Positions 4,321 through 9,755 of a stretch of 9,755 nucleotides of DNA are shown here, one piece after another. Position numbers and translations under genes: made by a program. Below the pieces are notes generated by a model, which had not been told where the DNA came from, made no database searches, and saw only the letters and a program-made list of their open reading frames with translations. The DNA comes from an uncultured Eubacteriales bacterium (GTDB lineage: Bacteria > Bacillota > Clostridia > Monoglobales > Monoglobaceae), in NCBI GenBank assembly GCA_900550775.1, contig URTH01000055.1, positions 1 through 9,755 on the forward strand. The letters are read 5' to 3'. Each line of letters starts with the position of its first letter. The stretch's first letter is position 1.

Positions 4321-5703
4321 TTATTTTGCACTCAGATATTTGCGGATGATGTTTTTGGCGATCGGCCCTGCGTTGGTGCCGCCGGCGCCGCCGTCATATT
4401 CCAGCAACACGGCAACCGCAATCTGCGGATTTTCCGCCGGGGCATAGCCGACAAACCAGGCGTGATCCTTGTCGGTCTCGTTTTCCGCAGTGCCGGTTTT
4501 TCCGGCAACGGTAATGCCGGAGATGCGGCTGCTTTTGCCGGTTCCGTTTTCAACAACGTCCTGCATCAGTTCGCCGAGATAGTCGGCACATTCCGTGCTC
4601 AGCACCTCATAGAGCACCGAGGGCTTGGACTGCGAGAGCGTCAGCCCAGAGGAGGTGGTAACCGAATCGACCACATAGGGCTTCATCATAGTGCCGCCAT
4701 TGGCAACGGTCGCGCCCATCATCGCAACGTGCAGCGGCGTCATCAGCAGCTGACCCTGCCCGATCGAAACCAGGGCGGCATCCGCGTTCTTCATCTTTTT
4801 ATATTGGATTTGACTCTTGCTGGAGGCAAGGTCAAAGTCGATGCTTTTGTTGATTCCAAACCGCTCTGCCATCTCCAGCACCTTGTCGCTGCCCATCTCA
4901 TAGCCCAAGGTACAAAAGGCAAAGTTGCTCGATACCGAAAAGGCGCGCTTTAAATCGATTTCACCGTAGGCCGTTTTGCCGTAGTTATCGACATGCAGCC
5001 CGTCCTGTTCAAACTTGCCTGTGTCCTGAAAGGTTTCGGCAATCCGGCCGGTCTCGTATGCGGCGGCCGCCGTTGCAATTTTATAGGTCGAACCCGGCGG
5101 ATAGAGTCCCTGGGTTGCTCTGGCCAAAAGCGGAGAATCCTTGCGCTCGACAATGGTGTTCCAGTCGGCCTCTAGGCGTTCGGCGTTGGGGTCAAAGTCC
5201 GGATAGCTTACCATCGCCAAAATTTTGCCGGTGCGCGGCTCAATGGCAACCACCGCACCGCTGCGCCCGTTTAACTGATCGTAGGCGTATTGCTGCAGCG
5301 AATTTTGAATGGTAAGATTTAAATCATAACCGGCGCGCAGCTCGTGAAAGCTGATCGAGATGTCGCCCTGTCCCAAAAGCTGCTTGTCATAGGTCATCTC
5401 CAGCTGGCTCTTGCCGTAGGTGCGGGAACAATAGCCGATAATATGGCTGTACAGCTTTCCCTTCGGATAGCGGCGGATGCGTTCGTCACCGTTTACCTCT
5501 GTTTCGGCCAGCAAAAGGCCGTCACTGTCATAGATGTTGCCGCGCTTAACAAATTTTTCGTCCTCCCACTGGCGTTTGTTATAGGGGTTTGCCGCAACCT
5601 TCTTTGCCTCAAACATGTTAAAGTATAAAAGATAGGTCACCAGAGACAAAAACATCAGACATACCGCGATCAGCACGCGGATCATGCGTTTATTTGGATT
5701 CAT
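4321..5703 (-). CDS. Class B penicillin-binding protein (PbpA/PBP2/FtsI-type transpeptidase)
   Basis: A 460-aa membrane-anchored D,D-transpeptidase that cross-links peptidoglycan stem peptides outside the membrane. Residues about 7-29 are a single signal-anchor helix after a basic start (MNPNKRMIR). A short N-terminal module follows (KRGNIYDSDGLLLAET, 53-68), then the transpeptidase domain: STYK (205-208, nucleophile S205), SSN (258-260) and KTGT (402-405), all three active-site motifs intact. The short pre-catalytic region resembles mycobacterial PbpA rather than the long PBP2B/2X proteins, and PASTA repeats are absent. The ATG at 5703 has a perfect AAGGAGG (5718-5712) 8 nt upstream and overlaps the end of the FtsW/RodA gene by 14 bp, implying translational coupling. 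It is the last gene of the operon. Confidence 0.95.
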   Translation of the reverse strand: MNPNKRMIRVLIAVCLMFLSLVTYLLYFNMFEAKKVAANPYNKRQWEDEKFVKRGNIYDSDGLLLAETEVNGDERIRRYPKGKLYSHIIGYCSRTYGKSQLEMTYDKQLLGQGDISISFHELRAGYDLNLTIQNSLQQYAYDQLNGRSGAVVAIEPRTGKILAMVSYPDFDPNAERLEADWNTIVERKDSPLLARATQGLYPPGSTYKIATAAAAYETGRIAETFQDTGKFEQDGLHVDNYGKTAYGEIDLKRAFSVSSNFAFCTLGYEMGSDKVLEMAERFGINKSIDFDLASSKSQIQYKKMKNADAALVSIGQGQLLMTPLHVAMMGATVANGGTMMKPYVVDSVTTSSGLTLSQSKPSVLYEVLSTECADYLGELMQDVVENGTGKSSRISGITVAGKTGTAENETDKDHAWFVGYAPAENPQIAVAVLLEYDGGAGGTNAGPIAKNIIRKYLSAK

Positions 5704-6940
5704 CGCTGCCGCCTCCTTGTTCTTTTTCCGCCTTTTTTGAGATGGCCTGAATGATGCCGAGTGAGATAAAGTTGACCACGATCGAGGTGCCGCCGTAGCT
5801 GACAAAGGGGAGCGTAATCCCGGTCAGCGGTATCATTTTAATGACGCCGCCGACGATGATAAAGGTCTGCACAGAGAACATCAGCGTCAGCCCCAAAGAC
5901 ACCGCCTTATCAAACGGGTCTTGGGCGGTAATCGAAATTTTAAAGCAGCGGTAGGCAATCAAAAAGAATAAAATGATAATGGCCGCACCGCCGAAAACGC
6001 CCATTTCCTCACACACGGCCGCAAAGATAAAGTCCGAGTGTACCTCCGGAATGTAGCCCGGCGAGCCGTTGCCGAGGCCGCGGCCGAAGTATCCGCCCGA
6101 TGCGATGGCAAAGAGGGACTGCGTAATCTGATAGCCCTTGTTGGAGATATCGTTCCAGGGGTTGAGCCAGGTGCTGACCCGTACCTGGATGTGATATAAA
6201 AATTTGTAGCCGAGCAGGGCGACTGCCGAGGCAAGGCCTACGTTAAAGGCGAGAAAACCGAACTTTTCTTCATAGACATAGATCATAAAAATATAAATGA
6301 AGAAAAAGACCAAAATGCTGCCCCAGTCGCGCTGCAAGACCAAAAATCCGATAAAGAGGTAGGTGCCGCACCAGGTAATCCATTTCGGGGACAGGCGCAG
6401 AAACGGCTTTGTCCAGGACTTTGCGTAATAGCAGGACAAAAAGAAGATAAACAGAATCTTGGTGATTTCGGACGGCTGAAACGAAAAGCCGTGAATGACG
6501 ATCCAGTTTTTTGAGCCGTTGATGTTGGTGCCAAACAGCAGCGTGGCAAGAAAGAGACCGATGCCGGCCAGCAGATAAAAGAGCCAGAGCCGGTTCCAGA
6601 ATCGGATATTATAGTAGATCACATAGGCGGCAAAAAAGCCGACGCCGCCCAGAGCCACCCACATAATCTGGCGGATGCCGTAATCAATTTTAATGCGGCA
6701 CAGCAGCAAAACGCCGATGGTAATCAGCATGCATGCCATCAGGACAATAAACTTGTCCCCCATTTTGGCTAAAATAATGACGGTGTAAATTAAAATAAAC
6801 AGCAAAAGCAGACCGGCACCCACATAGAGGATGTTGCGGTTGTTTTGGTTGCCGATATACAAAAGTCCAAAGCCAAGCAAATGCATCAGCATCAGCAGAT
6901 AGGCCGGAAACCGATAGTTGGCGCCTTTATATCTTCCCAT
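5690..6940 (-). CDS. FtsW/RodA/SpoVE (SEDS) peptidoglycan glycosyltransferase
   Basis: A 416-aa polytopic membrane protein with about ten hydrophobic helices. SEDS proteins polymerise lipid II into glycan strands with a partner class B PBP, which here is the overlapping downstream gene. Family motifs: FSFQPSEITKI (152-162), QRDWGS (203-208), WLNPWND (258-264) with the presumed catalytic Asp, GYQITQSLFAIASGGYFGRG (269-288), DFIFAAVCEEMG (303-314) and LPFVSYGGTSI (377-387). The start at 6940 has AAAGGA 7 nt upstream and lies 22 bp after the FHA gene. Whether it serves elongation (RodA), division (FtsW) or sporulation (SpoVE) cannot be decided from sequence alone. The FHA-RodA-PbpA order resembles the mycobacterial cluster and favours a RodA-like role. 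The C-terminal tail is short, Gly/acidic and cytoplasmic. Confidence 0.95.
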   Translation of the reverse strand: MGRYKGANYRFPAYLLMLMHLLGFGLLYIGNQNNRNILYVGAGLLLLFILIYTVIILAKMGDKFIVLMACMLITIGVLLLCRIKIDYGIRQIMWVALGGVGFFAAYVIYYNIRFWNRLWLFYLLAGIGLFLATLLFGTNINGSKNWIVIHGFSFQPSEITKILFIFFLSCYYAKSWTKPFLRLSPKWITWCGTYLFIGFLVLQRDWGSILVFFFIYIFMIYVYEEKFGFLAFNVGLASAVALLGYKFLYHIQVRVSTWLNPWNDISNKGYQITQSLFAIASGGYFGRGLGNGSPGYIPEVHSDFIFAAVCEEMGVFGGAAIIILFFLIAYRCFKISITAQDPFDKAVSLGLTLMFSVQTFIIVGGVIKMIPLTGITLPFVSYGGTSIVVNFISLGIIQAISKKAEKEQGGGSDESK

Positions 6941-6962
6941 AAAGCGGTCCTTTCTGCTGCGG

Positions 6963-7415
6963 TTACAGCTCAAATACAAAGTGGATGCCGCCGACCGAAA
7001 TCTCGTCCTCCGGATCCAGGATCACACGGCGGGCGATGCGCTGCCCGTTGACACAGGTTCCGTTGCGGCTTCCCAAATCCTCTAAATACCATTCTCCGTT
7101 TTCAAACCAGATTTCCACATGCTTTAAAGAGATGTATTTCTCGCGCAGGACGATATCACAGCTCTTGTCCCGGCCGATGACGGCATGATCGTAAATCATG
7201 TAGCGGTTTTTCAGATTCAGCTCCGTTTTGTTTTTATTGTGCAGCGGCCGAAGACTGGCCGTCGCCGCACCGCTGACGTTGACGGACTCATTTTCAAAGC
7301 GGTTCATCTTTCTGATATCCAGATAGATCAGGCGAATCACCCCAAAGATAAACAGATATATGATAAAGGTGAATATATAACTGAGTACGGAGGATAAAAA
7401 ATTATAAAAGGGCAT
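6963..7415 (-). CDS. Membrane-anchored FHA-domain protein
   Basis: A 150-aa protein with one N-terminal transmembrane helix (about residues 7-31) followed by a linker and a cytoplasmic forkhead-associated domain (about 70-150). FHA domains bind phosphothreonine. The recognition residues are present: IGRDKSCDI (80-88), YISLKH (94-99) with the Ser-x-x-His pair, and LGSRNGTCVNG (114-124). It is the first gene of the operon and most likely recruits a phosphorylated partner, or itself docks, to the SEDS/PBP pair. In Actinobacteria an FHA protein (FhaA/FipA) sits beside rodA-pbpA together with a Ser/Thr kinase and phosphatase; neither of those is visible here. The ATG at 7415 has AGAGAGG (7430-7424) 8 nt upstream; a longer in-frame start at 7457 lacks a good site. 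Confidence 0.93.
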   Translation of the reverse strand: MPFYNFLSSVLSYIFTFIIYLFIFGVIRLIYLDIRKMNRFENESVNVSGAATASLRPLHNKNKTELNLKNRYMIYDHAVIGRDKSCDIVLREKYISLKHVEIWFENGEWYLEDLGSRNGTCVNGQRIARRVILDPEDEISVGGIHFVFEL

Positions 7416-7434
7416 AAGAGATACCTCTCTTTCG

Positions 7435-7455
7435 GCAAGGCGTGATAGACCTTGC
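7435..7455 (-). other. Hairpin in the 5' UTR of the FHA-RodA-PBP operon
   Basis: GCAAGG (7455-7450) pairs with CCTTGC (7440-7435) across a 9-nt loop, just upstream of the FHA ribosome binding site in a leader of about 70 nt. There is no U-run. It may tune translation or mRNA stability; no riboswitch class is recognised. Confidence 0.35.
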
Positions 7456-7492
7456 ATGTTTATGCGATGCTTTCATGGATTCTTTCCCTGTT

Positions 7493-7521
7493 ATTATACA
7501 CAAATGCGGAAAGTTCGTCAA
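7493..7521 (-). promoter_or_regulatory. Sigma-A promoter of the FHA-RodA-PBP operon
   Basis: TTGACG (7521-7516), a 17-bp spacer, and consensus TATAAT (7498-7493). Transcription is expected near 7486. It is divergent from the adenine deaminase promoter, the two -35 boxes lying 33 bp apart. Confidence 0.85.
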
Positions 7522-7529
7522 CCTTCCGC
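7506..7529. promoter_or_regulatory. Inverted repeat over the -35 box of the cell-wall operon
   Basis: GCGGAAAG (7506-7513) and CCTTCCGC (7522-7529) are complementary at 7 of 8 positions around an 8-bp centre. The repeat overlaps the -35 element, the right place for a repressor operator. No U-run follows on either strand, so it is not a terminator. Confidence 0.45.
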
Positions 7530-7554
7530 GCGGATTGGCTAAAGAAAAAAAGTC

Positions 7555-7583
7555 TTGCAGTTATCCCGGCGACATGCTAAAAT
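7555..7583 (+). promoter_or_regulatory. Extended -10 promoter of adenine deaminase
   Basis: TTGCAG (7555-7560), a 17-bp spacer, and TAAAAT (7578-7583), preceded by TGC, which makes an extended -10. Transcription would start near 7590, leaving a 5' UTR of only about 24 nt. That is too short for a purine riboswitch. Confidence 0.8.
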
Positions 7584-7613
7584 AGAAAAAAGTCGGCGAA
7601 AGGGGCAGATAAA

Positions 7614-9329
7614 ATGAAAATGTTGTTAAAAGGCGGCAGCGTCGTCAACGTGTTTACCGGCGAGATCGAGACGGCCAATGTGCTGGTGGAGGACGAAATG
7701 ATCATCGGAATCGGCGATTACACCGAGCAGGACGCGGATGTGTGCGAGGACGTACACGGATGCTGGCTCTGTCCCGGCCTGATTGACGGACATATCCATA
7801 TTGAAAGCACCATGCTGCTGCCGGCGGAGTTTGCCGGGGTTTGCGTGCCGCACGGCACCACCACCGTTGTGGCAGATCCGCATGAGATCGCAAATGTCTG
7901 CGGCCAGCTTGGCATCCGCTATATGTTAGAGGCCAGCGAGGGATTGCCGCTGACGATGTATTTTGTACTGCCCTCCTGCGTGCCGGCAACAAAGTTTGAC
8001 GAGTCGGGCGCACGGCTTGGCGCGGCGGAGCTGCGTGAATTTTATGCGCACCCCAGAGTTCTGGGACTTGGCGAGGTCATGGATTATATGGGTGTGGTAC
8101 ACCGTGACGAGGCGTTGATGGAGAAAATTCGCTATGCCAAAGAGGCCGGCGGCGTCATCAACGGCCATGCGCCGATGCTGCACGGAAAACCGCTTGACGC
8201 ATATCTGGCTGCCGGCATCGGGGACGATCACGAATGTGCAATGCTTTCTGAGGCACAGGAGCGGATCCGCAAGGGGCAGCGGATTATGATCCGCCAGGGA
8301 ACGGCCGCAAGAAATCTGGAGGCGCTCCTTCCGCTTTTTGATGAAAAGTGGGCGCATCGCTGCCTTTTGGTGACCGACGACAAGCACCCGGCTGACCTGC
8401 TCCGTCACGGCCATATTGACAATATCATACGGATGGCCGCCGCGGCCGGAAAGAACCCGGTTACCGGGATTCGGATGGCAACCCTGTGGGCGGCGGAGTA
8501 TTTCGGACTGCGCGGCCGCGGCGCGGTTGCGCCGGGGTATCGGGCGGATATCCTGGTGCTGGAGGATTTAAATACCATGCGGATTCGGACGGTGTATTGC
8601 GGCGGCAAAAAGGCGGCGGAACAAAATCGGATGCTGCCGTTTACAATGCCGAGGGTGCGGCGCGATCTTCAAAAGGCGGTGCGCAATTCGTTCTACACGC
8701 CGGTCTTTTTGGAACAGGATTTTCAAATCGAACCGAAGGGCAGTGCAGCGTGCCGGGTGATTGAGACGGTAAAGGGGCAGCTGATTACCCATGCCAAAAC
8801 GATGGAGATCGACTTTGCGCACCATAACGGGATTGACCTTGCGCGCGATATTTTAAAAATTGCGGTGCTTGAGCGGCACCTAAACACCGGGCATAAAGGG
8901 CTTGGATTTATCCGGGGTATCGGACTGAAAAGCGGTGCAATCGCCTCCTCGGTTTCGCATGATTCCCACAACATCATCGTCATCGGCGAAAACGAAAAAG
9001 ATATGGCGTTTGCGGCAAACTGGGTGCGGCGCGAGGGCGGCTGTGTGGTTGTAAGGGACGAGACCGTCATTGCAAAAATGCCGCTCCCGGTGGCAGGGCT
9101 GATGTCTGATCTGACGGCCGAGGAAGTTGCGGCGCAGAACGAAGCGCTGCGTGAGGGCGTTTTGCAATTGGGCGCCGCGCCGGATGTCGAGGCCTTTATG
9201 ACCATGGCCTTTGTCAGTCTGCCCGTGATTCCGCACTTAAAAATTACGACCCTGGGGCTGATCGACGTAGACCGTCAGCAGCCGGTCTCCTTATTTGCGG
9301 ATGGTGAGAATGAAGAAAAAACACGGTGA
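7614..9329 (+). CDS. ade: Adenine deaminase
   Basis: A 571-aa cytoplasmic metal-dependent amidohydrolase that converts adenine to hypoxanthine and ammonia in purine salvage. Key segments: LCPGLIDGHIHIEST (52-66) with the metal-binding H60-x-H62; PHGTTTVVADPHEIANV (79-95); LGEVMDYMGV (152-161) with the metal-bridging Glu; INGHAPML (182-189); GIGDDHE (201-207); and LVTDDKHP (252-259). The C-terminal half (about 370-571) is the extra domain typical of bacterial Ade, including TGHKGLGFIRGIG, SHDSHNIIVIG and LPLPVAGLMSD-like sequence. Full length matches the family. The ATG at 7614 has AAAGGGG (7599-7605) 8 nt upstream and is preferred over the second ATG at 7620. It has its own promoter. The nucleoside hydrolase at 1265 could supply adenine, but the two are not in one operon. 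Confidence 0.96.
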   Translation: MKMLLKGGSVVNVFTGEIETANVLVEDEMIIGIGDYTEQDADVCEDVHGCWLCPGLIDGHIHIESTMLLPAEFAGVCVPHGTTTVVADPHEIANVCGQLGIRYMLEASEGLPLTMYFVLPSCVPATKFDESGARLGAAELREFYAHPRVLGLGEVMDYMGVVHRDEALMEKIRYAKEAGGVINGHAPMLHGKPLDAYLAAGIGDDHECAMLSEAQERIRKGQRIMIRQGTAARNLEALLPLFDEKWAHRCLLVTDDKHPADLLRHGHIDNIIRMAAAAGKNPVTGIRMATLWAAEYFGLRGRGAVAPGYRADILVLEDLNTMRIRTVYCGGKKAAEQNRMLPFTMPRVRRDLQKAVRNSFYTPVFLEQDFQIEPKGSAACRVIETVKGQLITHAKTMEIDFAHHNGIDLARDILKIAVLERHLNTGHKGLGFIRGIGLKSGAIASSVSHDSHNIIVIGENEKDMAFAANWVRREGGCVVVRDETVIAKMPLPVAGLMSDLTAEEVAAQNEALREGVLQLGAAPDVEAFMTMAFVSLPVIPHLKITTLGLIDVDRQQPVSLFADGENEEKTR

Positions 9330-9377
9330 TTTTCGTGACAGGGCATATCGGATTGCGATCCGAATCCTCACGGAAAA
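9330..9377 (+). other. Imperfect hairpin after adenine deaminase
   Basis: An inner stem TCGGAT-TGCG-ATCCGA (9348-9363) lies inside an outer pairing of TTTTCGTGA (9330-9338) with TCACGGAAAA (9368-9377, one bulged G). It begins right after the stop codon. What follows is A-rich rather than U-rich, so it is not a standard terminator on the plus strand; it may still define the 3' end by other means. Confidence 0.35.
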
Positions 9378-9421
9378 AACAAGATTTCGGCATTTTTGGG
9401 CGAAAAATTGCTTTTCGGGGA

Positions 9422-9450
9422 TTGACAGAGCGGTTGTTTCGTGGTATGAT
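9422..9450 (+). promoter_or_regulatory. Strong sigma-A promoter of the HMA-domain protein
   Basis: TTGACA (9422-9427), a 17-bp spacer, and TATGAT (9445-9450) with a preceding TGG (extended -10). Transcription is expected near 9457. Confidence 0.85.
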
Positions 9451-9454
9451 GACA

Positions 9455-9475
9455 TTGTAGTTAGATACAACTAAC
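9455..9475. promoter_or_regulatory. TTAG-type dyads at the transcription start (candidate operator)
   Basis: GTTAG (9460-9464) with CTAAC (9471-9475), and an overlapping TTGTA (9455-9459) with TACAA (9466-9470). They cover the predicted transcription start and end 4 nt before AGGTGAT (9480-9486). A repressor bound here would block initiation. TTAG/CTAA half-sites recall DtxR-type metal-responsive operators; that link is inference from the metal-binding gene downstream. Confidence 0.4.
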
Positions 9476-9490
9476 CAAGAGGTGATAACC

Positions 9491-9755
9491 ATGGGAACAG
9501 TCGTACTGGGGATTCTTTTGGTGGCGGTTGCCGTGATCGCGATCAAAAGCTATATGAAAAAGCTGAGCGGCGGCTGCTGCGGCAGCGGCGGCGATGCGGT
9601 AGAGTATAAGGTGGCGGATCGGGACGCTTCCCACTATCCGTACTGCGCAAAGATTGCGGTTTCGGGGATGCATTGCGCCCATTGTAAAAAGAGTGTGGAA
9701 AACGCGTTTCACAGCCGGGACGGCATGTGGGCAGAGGCGGATCTTGACGGACAGT
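9491..9755 (+). CDS. One-TM protein with heavy-metal-associated (HMA) domain, N-terminal part
   Basis: The first 88 codons are present; the gene runs off the right edge. Residues 2-18 are a hydrophobic membrane helix (MGTVVLGILLVAVAVIAI), followed by a basic stretch and GGCCGSGG (27-34). A soluble domain then starts with YCAKIAVSGMHCAHCKKSVE (51-70). MHCAHC is the M-x-C-x-x-C metal site of HMA/CopZ-like domains, which bind Cu(I) or similar soft metals. The extra Cys pair CC at 29-30 may also bind metal. Similar small proteins accompany metal transport systems in Clostridia, and a FeoB-associated Cys-rich protein is the nearest alternative type. The ATG at 9491 has AGAGGTGAT ending 4 nt upstream. 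Its partner transporter, if any, lies outside the window. Confidence 0.8.
   Translation, partial: MGTVVLGILLVAVAVIAIKSYMKKLSGGCCGSGGDAVEYKVADRDASHYPYCAKIAVSGMHCAHCKKSVENAFHSRDGMWAEADLDGQ

Noticed and set aside
4058..4447. Plus-strand ORF of 129 codons across the retron leader and PBP 3' end
   Set aside because: No ribosome binding site, low-complexity translation, and it spans the retron promoter in antisense.
4276..4953. Plus-strand ORF of 225 codons antisense to the PBP gene
   Set aside because: It is the shadow of a gene with all three PBP motifs. No promoter or ribosome binding site, and no recognisable protein family.
7584..7613. Purine riboswitch before adenine deaminase
   Set aside because: The predicted 5' UTR is about 24 nt, far too short for a purine aptamer, and no aptamer core is present upstream.
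9330..9377. Intrinsic terminator of adenine deaminase
   Set aside because: The stem is real but is followed by an A-run, not a U-run, on the coding strand; kept only as an unassigned hairpin.

Overview
The window looks like a moderately GC-rich member of the Firmicutes, probably Clostridia. The reasons are strong AGGAGG-type ribosome binding sites, near-consensus sigma-A promoters with 17-bp spacers, a compact FHA - FtsW/RodA - class B PBP operon, AraC-type regulators beside sugar/nucleoside enzymes, and a small one-TM plus heavy-metal-associated-domain protein. This assignment is inference from gene content; there is no rRNA or tRNA to anchor it.

Left part (1-2936): an accessory catabolic region. 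The 5' end of an HpcH/HpaI-family aldolase gene (minus strand, cut by the window edge) is divergent from an AraC-family regulator (327-1163), with facing promoters between them. A nucleoside-hydrolase-like gene (1265-2182) follows, and its 3' end overlaps by 11 bp a convergent second AraC-family regulator (2936-2172, minus).

Middle (2989-4286, minus): a complete, previously unlabelled retron. A consensus promoter (TTGACA, 17 bp, TATGAT) drives a structured leader, then an msr-msd non-coding RNA bounded by perfect 10-nt inverted repeats a1 and a2 (4113-4104 and 3945-3936). The branching guanosine sits directly after a1 in the sequence UAGC. A 308-aa retron reverse transcriptase follows, with NAxxH, QGAPTSP, YCDD and VTG motifs. 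No established retron effector lies beside it. The only gene in the same transcriptional direction immediately downstream is the second AraC regulator, 52 bp away with no visible terminator.

Right part (4321-7521, minus): a cell-wall operon encoding an FHA-domain membrane protein, a FtsW/RodA/SpoVE glycosyltransferase and a class B penicillin-binding protein. The last two overlap by 14 bp. Its promoter carries a 24-bp inverted repeat over the -35 box. Divergent from it is adenine deaminase (7614-9329) with its own extended -10 promoter. Last is the start of a one-TM, heavy-metal-binding-domain protein (9491 to the window end) behind a strong promoter with TTAG-type dyads near its transcription start.

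Working together: FHA, RodA-type and PBP proteins plausibly form one regulated peptidoglycan synthase. The nucleoside hydrolase and adenine deaminase could both feed purine salvage, although they are not in one operon. The retron lies exactly between the accessory catabolic block and the housekeeping cell-wall operon, as expected for a defence module placed at an island edge.
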